From assembly GCA_030144965.1 (NCBI GenBank), contig JAMPUU010000016.1, positions 105,639 through 169,638 of the forward strand: DNA of 64,000 bases, given 5' to 3'. Shown piece by piece: positions 20,476 through 29,323 of the stretch (position 1 is its first letter; each line of letters begins with the position of its first letter). The notes beneath the pieces were generated by a model that saw only the letters and a program-made list of their open reading frames with translations, did no database searches and was not told where the DNA came from. The stretch comes from Nitrospira sp. BO4. Lineage in GTDB: Bacteria > Nitrospirota > Nitrospiria > Nitrospirales > Nitrospiraceae. A program made the translations under genes and the position numbers.

Positions 20476-20589
20476 AAGTCCTGACCGTCCCTTCGAGACG
20501 ACCCCACTCCAGCATGGTTTACCAATGCCCTCGCTGTTTTTCGCTTTGGCGGCCTCCAGACGGAGGCGCTCAAAGCCTAAAAAAGACAT

Positions 20590-21213
20590 ATGATAGAGAC
20601 CAAGAAAAAGTTTGTTTTAGCAGTGGATCTTGATGGAGTTGTTGTTGATTTCTATGAGGGGTTACGTCCCATCGCAGCAGAGTGGCTTGGGGTTGTGCAG
20701 GATTCACTTACAGCAGATGTGACTTACGGATTACCTGAATGGGGACTTAACAGAGTCGGTAATTATGAAGATCTTCACAGATTTGCCGTCACTCAGCGAG
20801 ATTTATTCAAGATACTGAGGCCAATTGAAGGTGCACCAGTCGGACTTCGACAACTATCCAGCGCTGGCATCCGTATTCGTATCATTACCCATCGGCTGTT
20901 CATCAAGTATTTTCATGAAGAAGCAGTGAGCCAGACAACTGCGTGGCTCGAGCATCATGGCGTTCCCTATTGGGACCTTTGCTTTATGAAAGATAAGGCA
21001 GCGGTTGGTGCCGATCTTTATCTAGAAGATAGCCCTTCCAATATCGAACAACTTCGAAAATATGGTCATAAAACCATCGTATTTACGAATTCGACAAACC
21101 GTGATGTTGCACCACCACGTGCAAATACATGGCCAGAGCTTATAGAAATGGTGCTGGAACGCTACCTAGAATGGCAGGAGATAAATAGAACAAAAGAACT
21201 TCCTGGGCAGTAG
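20590..21213 (+). CDS. HAD-family 5'-nucleotidase-like phosphatase
   Basis: 207 residues. HAD motif I DLDGVVVDF (about 13-21, nucleophile Asp then the acid Asp), motif II ITHR, a Lys before motif IV, and motif IV LYLEDSPSN. Closest in layout to the 5'(3')-deoxyribonucleotidase/NT5C-like family, which removes phosphate from (d)NMPs. The gene is clearly AT-rich compared with flanking core genes. There is a 115-bp gap upstream containing a hairpin (20543-20576) not followed by T residues. A role in nucleotide depletion or salvage is inference. Confidence 0.72.
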   Translation: MIETKKKFVLAVDLDGVVVDFYEGLRPIAAEWLGVVQDSLTADVTYGLPEWGLNRVGNYEDLHRFAVTQRDLFKILRPIEGAPVGLRQLSSAGIRIRIITHRLFIKYFHEEAVSQTTAWLEHHGVPYWDLCFMKDKAAVGADLYLEDSPSNIEQLRKYGHKTIVFTNSTNRDVAPPRANTWPELIEMVLERYLEWQEINRTKELPGQ

Positions 21214-21288
21214 ATCGACACCGGACAAAAAAGGTATCGGGAGGCTTTTTCATCAACCAAACTCTATTCGTTCCGCCGCCGTTGGTTC

Positions 21289-22065
21289 GTGGGGGCCGTT
21301 CGGCAGGATAAAGTGACAGAAACAGATTTCCAGAACGAACAAGATTCTCTACTAGTGAGAATGGCCACCAACCCGATACCTGATGGGGGATGGCCCGATG
21401 GATGCTACGGATCTCGTCTCGCATGGCTGACATTTGTCGGCCCTAGCCCCGGAGGTGGCGATGGAACTGCCCCAGAGATTCCACGTCACGAGCAGGGAGA
21501 GGTCCCCCTTTGGAATCAAGACTATACAGAGCCATGCACTTCCTGGAGCATCGGTTTCCGAATCAGCACCAATCTCCTTGTCGAAACGGTGCTTGGCCGA
21601 TCCGAAGAGCAAGGCGCACTTAAATTGTATAGCTTCGCGAATTTCGACTGGATTCAGAATCCAAATGCGCACAATGTTCCAACAGACCGGATGCGTCGAG
21701 GCGCAGAAGTCGTACTCAATCACCTGACAGAAGTTCAGCCGCGAGTTATCATCACCATGGAAAGCAAGGCCCATCAACTCCTATCGGAGGTGCTAGGGCG
21801 ACAGTATACAATCCGACGGCAACAATTTCGCGCGGTAGAGATTTTCATCGGGGATACTCGCCGCGGGCGTCGCTATCACCGTCAACTGGATGCATATGAA
21901 ATCAGCGGCAACGGCCCTTTGGCTGGCAGATTTATTTTGCGCTGTCCACAACACCCAGCACGCATATTCAACAGAGACTACGCAAACAGGATTGCTCGTG
22001 CTTTGCACCGGGTGCTAATTGGGCTGGCAAGCAATGAGGGTGCAATCGCAATTGAGGAACGGTGA
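21289..22065 (+). CDS. Protein resembling the uracil-DNA glycosylase superfamily
   Basis: 258 residues. Not a confident family member, but the order of features fits the UDG fold: LTFVGPSPGGGDG near residue 50 as motif A (normally GExPG), FANFDWIQNPNAHNVP as the central motif, VQPRVIITMESKAHQLL as the lP.vIv.lG..A segment, and RCPQHPARI as the terminal HP motif. Key catalytic residues of known classes are not clearly kept, so activity is uncertain. Start may be GTG at 21289 or GTG at 21313, the latter with AGGA four bases upstream. Last gene of the AT-richer patch. Confidence 0.45.
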   Translation: MGAVRQDKVTETDFQNEQDSLLVRMATNPIPDGGWPDGCYGSRLAWLTFVGPSPGGGDGTAPEIPRHEQGEVPLWNQDYTEPCTSWSIGFRISTNLLVETVLGRSEEQGALKLYSFANFDWIQNPNAHNVPTDRMRRGAEVVLNHLTEVQPRVIITMESKAHQLLSEVLGRQYTIRRQQFRAVEIFIGDTRRGRRYHRQLDAYEISGNGPLAGRFILRCPQHPARIFNRDYANRIARALHRVLIGLASNEGAIAIEER

Positions 22066-22155
22066 GACTGAGAACAGAACCATCGGCTGGTGTGTATGCG
22101 CTACCGCGCCTAGCCTCTTGTGCAGACCCCTCACCTTCGATTACTGTCACTGCCC

Positions 22156-22848
22156 ATGGAAGAAGAACCCATCACATCTGCTACCACGGGGGAAGACGCC
22201 GATAAGATTGTCATCTATTGGGAACGGGAATATTCGACTGCGTTTCCACCGGAGCGGCTCAAGCTGGACTTTCATCCGCACCGGCCGATGTTGAACCAGA
22301 TGACGCTGGATGAACAGCGGGCACTGGCTGCCGGCGGATATAAGGTGCTGCCTGACGACTGCGGGCCGGTTCGCACGGCGGGCAACTACGGCTGGCTCAT
22401 CCGCTGCCCGGCCGATGTGAAGTTGCGCCGTACTGCTGAGGGCATCAAGTGGCAATCGCCTCCGATTCTACCGGAAGAGCGACTGCTGGGTTACAAGACG
22501 TTTTCCGGCATGTACGTCGACCTGATTTTGAACAGCGGCTATCCTAAGCTCTGCTGCGGGATCCGCTTGTACTATCCCAAACATGTCGGATTGATGATGA
22601 AGGATGTGCCCAACCACTTCTATCACCACCCGGAGCGAACATTTACCGTCTGGGAGGGTATCAAGACACAGGAGTACAAGCGTACGCCGAATCAGTATGA
22701 CTGGTTGCCCGACTACGAAGCGTTTACAGCCAACTTCCTTCTGCAATTACACAAGCCCAGTACCATCAAGCGCGGTGATCCTATCGGTGTGATCTTGCCG
22801 GTTCTGCTCCCGAAACAATTCACGCTCCAAGAAATCCAGCGCCCTTGA
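22156..22848 (+). CDS. DUF6065-like protein
   Basis: 230 residues, no signal peptide. Resembles DUF6065 in the order of NYGWLIRCPADV, GYKTFSGMYVDLIL, HPERTFTVWEGI, DYEAFTANFLLQLHKP and IKRGDPIGVILPV. Function unknown. ATG 22156 (MEEEPITS) is chosen because the predicted fold begins soon after; there is no good ribosome-binding site. Its TGA overlaps the ATG of the next gene by one base, so the two are translationally coupled. Confidence 0.5.
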   Translation: MEEEPITSATTGEDADKIVIYWEREYSTAFPPERLKLDFHPHRPMLNQMTLDEQRALAAGGYKVLPDDCGPVRTAGNYGWLIRCPADVKLRRTAEGIKWQSPPILPEERLLGYKTFSGMYVDLILNSGYPKLCCGIRLYYPKHVGLMMKDVPNHFYHHPERTFTVWEGIKTQEYKRTPNQYDWLPDYEAFTANFLLQLHKPSTIKRGDPIGVILPVLLPKQFTLQEIQRP

Positions 22849-23657
22849 TGACGCGGCTCGTTCAACTGCTCATCATTTCCTGTCTTCTTGTTCAATCCCT
22901 GTTCGCCTCCGCCCAAATAGACCGTCTGAGAAAATCCAAGAGCGGCTCCGGTTCGACTGTTGTGCCCGACACACCGATGGTCGAGATTCCCGCCGGAGAG
23001 TTCATTATGGGGTTTGACGGAACGCAGGCGCTGGAGGATGAACGCCCGGCGCATCGGGTTTGGCTCGATGCTTTCGCCATCGATCGATACGAGGTGACGA
23101 CGGCGTACTATGCGGAATTTCTCGCCTCGGAGAAACGCGTTCCTCCCTGGCAATGGGAAACGGTGGATCTCTTTCAACACGGGGATCGACCGGTCATCGG
23201 GGTAAGTTGGCACGATGCGGAAGCCTATTGCAGATGGAAAGGGAAACGATTGCCGACGGAAGCGGAATGGGAAAAGGCGGCGCGTGGTGCCGATAGCCGG
23301 GCTTATCCCTGGGGCAATCAGGCGCCGACAAATAAAGTGGCCAACTTTGCGATTGGCGCGCGATTCAATTATGGCCTCGTGCTCTTGCCCGTGCAGTCGC
23401 ACGAAGAAGGCAAGAGCCCATATGGGCTCCACCATATGGCCGGCAACGCGTACGAGTGGGTCAACGACTGGTATGCCATCAGCTATTACGAGTCTTCGCC
23501 CGATCGCAATCCGCAAGGGCCGGTAGAAGGTCAGTTGAAAGTGTTGCGTGGCGGTTCCTGGTCGGATCTACCTAAATATCTCCTTACCTATGCGCGGTTC
23601 AAACTCCCACCGGAAACCAGCAACAGCTACACGGGCTTCCGCTGCGCAAAGTCATGA
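22848..23657 (+). CDS. Formylglycine-generating-enzyme (SUMF1) family protein, exported
   Basis: 269 residues. A signal peptide (about residues 1-24, ending ASA) is followed by a complete FGE-sulfatase fold: MVEIPAGEFIMGFDG, HRVWLDAFAIDRYEVT, PVIGVSWHDAEAYCRWKG, RLPTEAEWEKAARG, YPWGN, MAGNAYEWVNDWY, VLRGGSW and YTGFRCAKS. The family includes sulfatase activators, EgtB-like enzymes and non-catalytic binding proteins; the paired catalytic cysteines of SUMF1 are not evident, so a non-FGE role is likely. No sulfatase is nearby. The stop overlaps the convergent hydrolase gene by 6 bp. Confidence 0.83.
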   Translation: MTRLVQLLIISCLLVQSLFASAQIDRLRKSKSGSGSTVVPDTPMVEIPAGEFIMGFDGTQALEDERPAHRVWLDAFAIDRYEVTTAYYAEFLASEKRVPPWQWETVDLFQHGDRPVIGVSWHDAEAYCRWKGKRLPTEAEWEKAARGADSRAYPWGNQAPTNKVANFAIGARFNYGLVLLPVQSHEEGKSPYGLHHMAGNAYEWVNDWYAISYYESSPDRNPQGPVEGQLKVLRGGSWSDLPKYLLTYARFKLPPETSNSYTGFRCAKS

Positions 23658-24434
23658 CTGCTGTGGAAAACTATCCGTGGTGGCAGGGAGGTGTTCAATC
23701 AGCCAATCGGCGATGACCTGTGTCATCCGCATGAAGTCCGCCCCCTTCGTAAACTGATGGTCGGCTCCCTGCAGCATCTCAAGGTGCTTCTTGACCCGGA
23801 GCGCCTCATAGAGTCGGCGGCTTTGGTGCAGGGGGACATGTTCATCGTGGTCACCCTGCACGATGACGGTCGGAGCGGTAATGGATTGCGCGGGATCGTA
23901 GGCAATCTGCCGGAGGCAGTCTTCATAAAAGGCATAGCGAAGCTTAATCGCATCAGGCCCCCCCATGATGTTGGGGATGGTGTCGGTCGTCTTCCATTGC
24001 GCCATGCCTTCCTCTCCGAACTCCAGCCGTAGCTCTTCCGCAAAATCGACGACCGGACATTTGAGGGCAAGGCAAGCCAGGTCTGTCCGTTGTGAAGCCG
24101 CCAGAATCGAGACAAGACCGCCGAAGCTGGATCCCATCAGGCCGATGCGGCGATATCCCCTCTGTTTCATGAGATCCACGGCTGCGTGTGCTTGTTCGAC
24201 CGCTAGGGTAACGGTGATCTGATCGAATGAACCCTCGCTTTCCGCTTGTCCAAAAAAGTCAAAGCGGAAGGTGGCGATACCGTGGCCGATGAGCAGTCGG
24301 GTCAGTGCGTTGTTTGTCGAGCTGGTTTTCGATGACAAAAATCCGTGACACAGGATGGCGATTTTATCGGTCCCGCCGCTCGGCTCGGTCAAAATGGACG
24401 CTATTCGATGTCCGTGAGGACCGGGAAATGACAT
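23652..24434 (-). CDS. Alpha/beta hydrolase
   Basis: 260 residues (264 if GTG at 24446 is used). Shows oxyanion-region CHGFLSSK, FRFDFFGQAESEG, the nucleophile elbow GSSFGG, and late Asp and His in VQGDHDEHVP and ADHQFTKG. Resembles serine aminopeptidase/esterase S9-type hydrolases acting on esters or peptides; substrate unknown. ATG at 24434 has GGAAG five bases upstream. Confidence 0.82.
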   Translation of the reverse strand: MSFPGPHGHRIASILTEPSGGTDKIAILCHGFLSSKTSSTNNALTRLLIGHGIATFRFDFFGQAESEGSFDQITVTLAVEQAHAAVDLMKQRGYRRIGLMGSSFGGLVSILAASQRTDLACLALKCPVVDFAEELRLEFGEEGMAQWKTTDTIPNIMGGPDAIKLRYAFYEDCLRQIAYDPAQSITAPTVIVQGDHDEHVPLHQSRRLYEALRVKKHLEMLQGADHQFTKGADFMRMTQVIADWLIEHLPATTDSFPQQS

Positions 24435-24507
24435 TCGTTCTTCCACGGGAGCGATTGTATCAGAGTCGGCTTGAGCGGTCAGCGTGAAGGTCGGCGAATC
24501 TGAATGG

Positions 24508-25833
24508 TTAGGCCGTGAGCTTCAACTCCTCGGGAGAAACGTGCGGGGTGACGAGAGCCTCTGGTTGTTTGGCCACGACCGCGGTCAATTTGGCCGAGAA
24601 GATCACGAAACTGGTCAAGATGAGGCCAAGACAAGACCAAATTGCCACTCGAATGTAGATGGAGCTCAGCGGCACATTCCAGGCGAGCGCCGCCAGGATG
24701 CCGAGCCCCATGGTTCCTAGAGAAAGTGCGGCGATTTGGACGGTTCTCCATCGATCCATGATGGCGGTGAGGTGCTCAAGATAGGGGCCGCGTTTTTTGC
24801 TGTTCGAGACGCGATGGGCTGCCAAGGTACCGGGAACGAGGTAAGAGAAGGCGCCCATGATGGCGTTCACGACGAAGCCGACGAATGTCATATGTGTATA
24901 GGCGACCAAGTGCAGTTTGCCATAAGGCAACGTCTGGGGGCTGGATAGGTTATTGGCTCCGACAAGTACACCCAAAATGATGGTGAACAGGAGAAAGAAC
25001 CCGCTGATCAAAAGATGGTCCGATGCGGCGCCGCCGGCATGAGTTGAAGAACGCCATGCATTGAACAAGTCACCGATTAGAAGTGCTCCTCCTATGAAGA
25101 GGATGCCGCCGCCGGCCATTTCAACAAAAACGGACGAGTTCAGAAATCCGCCGATCAAAACAGTCACACCGATCGACATCGTGATCATCACTGGCTGTGC
25201 AAGCCTGGGTCTCACGAGCGGAGTATTCCAGACCGTCGACAGGATGCGGTGCATCATCCCGACGATGGCCAAGACCACAAAGCCGAGCACAACAAGGTGA
25301 ATATGCGCAAGCCGCACATAACCGTAGGATTCCGGCATGAGCCCAAATGCTGCGATTTCCCCAAAGGCCGATCCACCGATTAGGGCGAGGAGGGAGAGCG
25401 TGAAGTACCATGAATATCCGAACGAAGCGGTCCACGTCTCGCGCACCCGACCCCAGATCGTGTGTATGACGGACAAGAATGCGGCGATGACCACGAATCC
25501 GGCGCCGCCCACGACCATGTCTTGATGCAGCCAGAAACCGACGAGCATTCCGATTACACCGCCGTTCATGGCCCAGAGCGTGAGGGGATGGGATGCCGAT
25601 TCTCTTCGATCGACTGAGTGTAGTGGTGAAACAAGCAAGAGAAATCCGCCAAGCATGATCTGGGTTACCCCGCCGACCAGCACTGCGTGGACGTGGAGCG
25701 CCCGCACCCATGGCGGCAGTGGAGTGCCTCCGACCAGTCCGACCAGCATCGCCAACCCGAGGATCGAAGCGAGCGCCAGCCAGCCAAAACCGATGAAGCA
25801 AAACGTAAGGGGATGATAGCTTCGTGCGAACAT
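24508..25833 (-). CDS. Haem-copper oxidase subunit I-like membrane protein
   Basis: 441 residues, about 12 transmembrane helices, no signal peptide. Related to cbb3/NnrS-like haem-copper proteins. Three similar segments each carry His plus a glycine pattern: RALHVHAVLVGGVTQIMLGG, RLAHIHLVVLGFVVLAIVG and AYTHMTFVGFVVNAIMGAF. Classical CuB-site and haem-ligand motifs of catalytic subunits (HH in the WxHH type) are not visible, and no subunit II or III is nearby, so it may bind haem but not reduce oxygen. The start ATG at 25833 follows thiD by 10 bp; a longer version would overlap thiD. Confidence 0.65.
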   Translation of the reverse strand: MFARSYHPLTFCFIGFGWLALASILGLAMLVGLVGGTPLPPWVRALHVHAVLVGGVTQIMLGGFLLLVSPLHSVDRRESASHPLTLWAMNGGVIGMLVGFWLHQDMVVGGAGFVVIAAFLSVIHTIWGRVRETWTASFGYSWYFTLSLLALIGGSAFGEIAAFGLMPESYGYVRLAHIHLVVLGFVVLAIVGMMHRILSTVWNTPLVRPRLAQPVMITMSIGVTVLIGGFLNSSVFVEMAGGGILFIGGALLIGDLFNAWRSSTHAGGAASDHLLISGFFLLFTIILGVLVGANNLSSPQTLPYGKLHLVAYTHMTFVGFVVNAIMGAFSYLVPGTLAAHRVSNSKKRGPYLEHLTAIMDRWRTVQIAALSLGTMGLGILAALAWNVPLSSIYIRVAIWSCLGLILTSFVIFSAKLTAVVAKQPEALVTPHVSPEELKLTA

Positions 25834-25843
25834 TGTCCTGAAC

Positions 25844-26644
25844 CTATCGCTCCAGGAAATAAAAATGATCGGTCGGGCCTTGGCCATGGCCGATCGCTAA
25901 TCCATGCCGGATCGCCTCGGTGACGTAGGACTTCGCGGCCTGCGCCGCGTCTAAGACGGACCGCCCTTGGGCAAGATGAGCGGCCAATGCGGAGGCGAAC
26001 GTACACCCTGTGCCATGGGTATGTCGGGTCTCAATGAACTCCCCCTTCAGGACGTTGAAAAATCTCCCGTCATAGAGCAGATCGGTTGCCCGTTCATTGA
26101 GGAGATGACCGCCTTTGATCAGCACATGCTTGCAGCCGAAGCCATGAATCACCTTGGCCGCTCGCCGGGCGTCCGCCAAAGATGTAATTTCGATCCCGGA
26201 AAGTTGTTGTGCCTCATGCACGTTCGGGGTCACGACCAAGGCGAGCGGAAGCAGTGTCGTCTTGACGGCCTCGACTGCATCCGGTCTCAAAAGAGGATGG
26301 CCGCTCTTGGAAATCATCACCGGATCGACAACCAGATTGGCCACGTGTTGGGGGGTCAGCATTTTCACGATGACGTCGACGACGGCAGCAGAAGACAACA
26401 TCCCGGTCTTCACGGCGGCGACCTCGAAATCATCGAAGATCGCGTCGATTTGAGCCGCGATGATTGCGGACGGCAGTTCGAAGATATCCGTCACTTCTTC
26501 GGTGTTCTGAGCCGTGATGGCTGTAATCACCGACATGGCGAAGACGCCGTTGGCGGACATGGCTTTGATGTCGGCTTGGATTCCCGCTCCTCCTCCGGAG
26601 TCTGAACCAGCAATGGTCAGCACTTGTTTTAACGTATTCGACAT
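25844..26644 (-). CDS. thiD: Hydroxymethylpyrimidine/phosphomethylpyrimidine kinase
   Basis: 266-residue ribokinase-fold kinase that phosphorylates HMP and HMP-P in thiamine synthesis. N-terminal TIAGSDSGGGAGIQADIKA, VITAITAQNT, a central DPVMISKSG and late GTGCTFASALAAHLAQG with the catalytic Cys/Gly motif are diagnostic. No TPP aptamer is seen before it, unlike thiC. Tail-linked to the oxidase-I-like gene. Confidence 0.94.
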   Translation of the reverse strand: MSNTLKQVLTIAGSDSGGGAGIQADIKAMSANGVFAMSVITAITAQNTEEVTDIFELPSAIIAAQIDAIFDDFEVAAVKTGMLSSAAVVDVIVKMLTPQHVANLVVDPVMISKSGHPLLRPDAVEAVKTTLLPLALVVTPNVHEAQQLSGIEITSLADARRAAKVIHGFGCKHVLIKGGHLLNERATDLLYDGRFFNVLKGEFIETRHTHGTGCTFASALAAHLAQGRSVLDAAQAAKSYVTEAIRHGLAIGHGQGPTDHFYFLER

Positions 26645-26651
26645 ATACCCT

Positions 26652-27623
26652 CTACGGTACAGCTTGCGCTGGTTCTGACGATGATCCGACTTTTAGCCCA
26701 TCGATCACGAAGGAAGCGTCCCGTCTCGGCAATTTCTCGTGGAAGTGCAACGTGAACTGAGCGACCGAGACATGCGGAGAGCCGGTGAACGTGAGCACAG
26801 TCCGTTCCTTTCGGCGAGAGAAGAGTTCAAGCCCGCGCGTACAGAGTCCTTCCCGATTCTCCTCGACGCCTTGATGCCAGGCGGTTCCATGATCGTCCTT
26901 CAGCAGTGTGTCCTGCAAGTGACACAGGAGTTTTAGATCGCGAGGAGAATGATTTTCTATGGTCACGTCCACCTTCGTTCGCCCGTCCTGCTTTTCGATC
27001 GAAGTCACGACCAACTCGTAGTGTTCGTTCCGGTGCGTTCCGAGCCCAGCCGGCGGCGCCGACTCTTTCGGACTCTCGATGATCACGAGTGGTTGTGGCG
27101 CCGGCTCCTCCTTCTTGAAGAAGGCACTCAGGGGACCGGCTTTTGGAATGGTTCCGCGCTCAGCGCCGACCGGGTGGGCGTTCGACGGGCTGATGAGCTT
27201 CACGGAGACCTGCAGGCCCTCGGGAGTCTCGATTGCCATACCCTTCACAAATACGTCGGCGCGTATCGCTTTGGCTGCGCGCCGTAGGACTTTCGTATCA
27301 GCCGAGTCGAAGTGATCCACGTTCTGCTTTTTCAGTGTCGAGTATGTGAGCGTGCGGTCAACCACCGTTAGTTCCCCGCCCACCATGATCTGTGTCCCGA
27401 GCTCCTCGGCAATGAACCGTCCTATCGGAGTGGGCTCTCCGGTGGAATCGGTAAAGTCGAGAATCGCGAGCCGCTGCTTTTTGGCTTTGGCGGCTTTTTC
27501 TGTCACCCCTTCCGCCAACTGTTTGAGGCTCTCCTCATAACCCGCTTCAGCCCACGAGGAAGTTGGATATGGGAACGGCAATATGAGGCTGAGGAGCAGG
27601 GCCAGAAGTCTGATCATACACAT
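26652..27623 (-). CDS. FlgO-like exported protein
   Basis: 323 residues (321 from the ATG at 27617). A signal peptide ends near SSWA-EA. Residues about 45-160 resemble the FlgO/CsgG-like domain: LAILDFTDSTGEPTPIGRFIAEELGTQI, VVDRTL, ADVFVKGMAIETPEGLQV. A C-terminal beta-rich domain has FxHLQDTLLKDDHGTAW and a VAQFTLHFHEKL strand, probably an Ig-like fold. Likely periplasmic, function unknown. Weak ribosome-binding site. It is 7 bp upstream of thiD on the same strand. Confidence 0.6.
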   Translation of the reverse strand: MCMIRLLALLLSLILPFPYPTSSWAEAGYEESLKQLAEGVTEKAAKAKKQRLAILDFTDSTGEPTPIGRFIAEELGTQIMVGGELTVVDRTLTYSTLKKQNVDHFDSADTKVLRRAAKAIRADVFVKGMAIETPEGLQVSVKLISPSNAHPVGAERGTIPKAGPLSAFFKKEEPAPQPLVIIESPKESAPPAGLGTHRNEHYELVVTSIEKQDGRTKVDVTIENHSPRDLKLLCHLQDTLLKDDHGTAWHQGVEENREGLCTRGLELFSRRKERTVLTFTGSPHVSVAQFTLHFHEKLPRRDASFVIDGLKVGSSSEPAQAVP

Positions 27624-27887
27624 GAACTGTTGTCATTATACTCGGGACAGCACTGCTGTCTAGCGGGCCGTAAAAAGCGGTGTGTCATCGCCTCGATGGT
27701 TGAAAAAAGCGCGGGAGGTCTATCGGCGGGAGACCGTGATGATGGTCCGCTGGATGGGACATCATCTCCGTCAAGCGATGAATGGTCCTCACGTTGGGCA
27801 CGCGCAATTCGTTGCTGATTTCCACCATGTAAATGGGTATTCTGTCCATTCTGTTTGTGTGAAACATCTCAGCAAGGAGGTATCTTC

Positions 27888-29036
27888 ATGGCGAAGGAGC
27901 GAAAGTATCGCGGCGAAGTTCCCCTTCATGATCGATATGGTCCTGAGGCAAAGTATGCCGTCGAGGCGGAAGCACTGCTTCCGACCACCAAACACGAAGA
28001 GGAAATAGCGCGCGGCCTTCAATTGGGTCTTCCCGCTGCTGATTCGATCGTCGATCGCCGGATTCCCACGTTCAGCCGTGGCGAGCTTCCGCATTTCGCC
28101 GGAATCAACACGTTCGTGAAGTCGCCCTATGTGGAAGACGTTCGGAAGTGCGGCGAGTACGACGTCGCCATTCTCGGTGCGCCGTTCGACGGCGGCACGA
28201 CCTACCGCTCCGGCACCCGGTTCGGACCTCAGGGTATTCGCAAGATCTCGGCGTTGTACGGGACCTATAGCTTCGAACTCGGCGTGGATCTGCGAGAATC
28301 GATGTCCATGTGCGATCTCGGCGACGTCTTTACCATCCCCGCCAACATCGAAAAGACATTCGACCAAGTCAGCAAAGGGGTCGGCCATGTCTATTCCAGC
28401 GGCGCGTTTCCCGTGGTGTTGGGAGGAGACCATTCGTTGGGCTTCGCGACGGTGAGGGGAGTGGCTCAGCATCTGAACGGTAAGAAGCTCGGCATCATCC
28501 ATTTCGACCGGCATGTGGACACGCAGGATACCGATCTCGATGAGCGCATGCACACGACGCCTTGGTTTCACGCGACGAATATCCCCAACGTTCCCGCCAA
28601 GAATCTGGTGCAAATCGGGATCGGTGGCTGGCAGTCGCCGAGGCCGGGCGTGAAGAGCGGCCGTGATCGCCAAACGAGCATTATGACCGTCACGGATTGC
28701 GTGGAGATGGGAATCGAGAACGCCGCCAAACAGGCGCTGGAGGTGGCATGGGATGGGGTCGATGCCGTCTGGCTCAGTTTCGACGTGGATTGCTTGGATG
28801 CGGCCTTTGTCCCCGGAACAGGCTGGCCGGAGCCGGGGGGATTTTTACCTCGCGAAGTCTTGAAGTTCCTCCAAATTATCGCGGACGCGAAGCCGCTGGC
28901 AGGGATGGAGATCGTGGAATGTTCACCGCCCTACGACGCTGCTGAGATCACGAGTCTCATGGCCACGCGGGTGATCTGCGATGTCTTGGCATGTCAGGTG
29001 CGATCCGGACACCTGGCAGCGAGAAAGAAACGGTGA
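27888..29036 (+). CDS. Ureohydrolase, probable guanidine hydrolase (agmatinase-like)
   Basis: 382-residue arginase-superfamily enzyme. Manganese/nickel ligands are visible: GGDHS (His182), HFDRHVD (Asp207, His209, Asp211) and SFDVDCLD (Asp299, Asp301). It differs from agmatinase and arginase in having DRH where DAH is usual, an N-terminal extension of about 80 residues, PFDGGTTYRSGTRFGP (99-114), and FVPGTGWPEPGG. These features are remembered for cyanobacterial GdmH and the Nitrospira guanidinase, so guanidine hydrolysis to urea and ammonia is the best guess; agmatine or other guanidino substrates remain possible. AAGGAGG at 27876 fixes the ATG start. HypA/HypB-like nickel helpers were not seen here. 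Rh transporter follows. Confidence 0.72.
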   Translation: MAKERKYRGEVPLHDRYGPEAKYAVEAEALLPTTKHEEEIARGLQLGLPAADSIVDRRIPTFSRGELPHFAGINTFVKSPYVEDVRKCGEYDVAILGAPFDGGTTYRSGTRFGPQGIRKISALYGTYSFELGVDLRESMSMCDLGDVFTIPANIEKTFDQVSKGVGHVYSSGAFPVVLGGDHSLGFATVRGVAQHLNGKKLGIIHFDRHVDTQDTDLDERMHTTPWFHATNIPNVPAKNLVQIGIGGWQSPRPGVKSGRDRQTSIMTVTDCVEMGIENAAKQALEVAWDGVDAVWLSFDVDCLDAAFVPGTGWPEPGGFLPREVLKFLQIIADAKPLAGMEIVECSPPYDAAEITSLMATRVICDVLACQVRSGHLAARKKR

Positions 29037-29048
29037 GGAACGAGACAA

Positions 29049-29083
29049 GCCGGCCCAAGCAAATCAATTGCTTATGGGCCGGC
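29049..29083 (+). terminator. Hairpin after the ureohydrolase gene
   Basis: GCCGGCCCA and TGGGCCGGC pair around an inner AGCAA/TTGCT stem with one unpaired base, 13 bp after the stop codon. There is no T run, so it may act as an RNA-stabilising or weak termination hairpin. Confidence 0.45.
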
Positions 29084-29246
29084 GTCGATAACGATCAGGA
29101 CGTGTCGAGAGAGTTCTTCCGCTTCTACTGGTATAGTCAATCAACTGCAGGAGTTTCTTCCAGATCCCCATCCGCAAAGCCCTCTCCTCACTGATTGATA
29201 CCGTTGCTCGGATGATGGAGCCCCTAGAACAAACCTTTGGTGGGGT

Positions 29247-29277
29247 TTGACAAGGGCGCTTGCAAGTGGGGTACACT
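29247..29277 (+). promoter_or_regulatory. Possible promoter of the Rh transporter gene
   Basis: TTGACA (29247-29252) and TACACT (29272-29277) are 19 bp apart, a bit longer than ideal, 47 bp before the start. This suggests the transporter is not only transcribed from the ureohydrolase promoter. Confidence 0.45.
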
Positions 29278-29323
29278 GCGACCCCAATAGCCCCCATTAC
29301 TCCTATTGTCCAAGGAGGACTCA

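Noticed and set aside
20543..20576. Hairpin between nuclease-like and HAD genes as a terminator or integron attC site
   Set aside because: No T-run follows, and attC core boxes are not convincing.
27624..27887. Guanidine riboswitch before the ureohydrolase
   Set aside because: A small hairpin (GGTCT/AGACC) is visible, but no ykkC consensus, ACGR tetraloop pair or guanidine-III fold is recognised.
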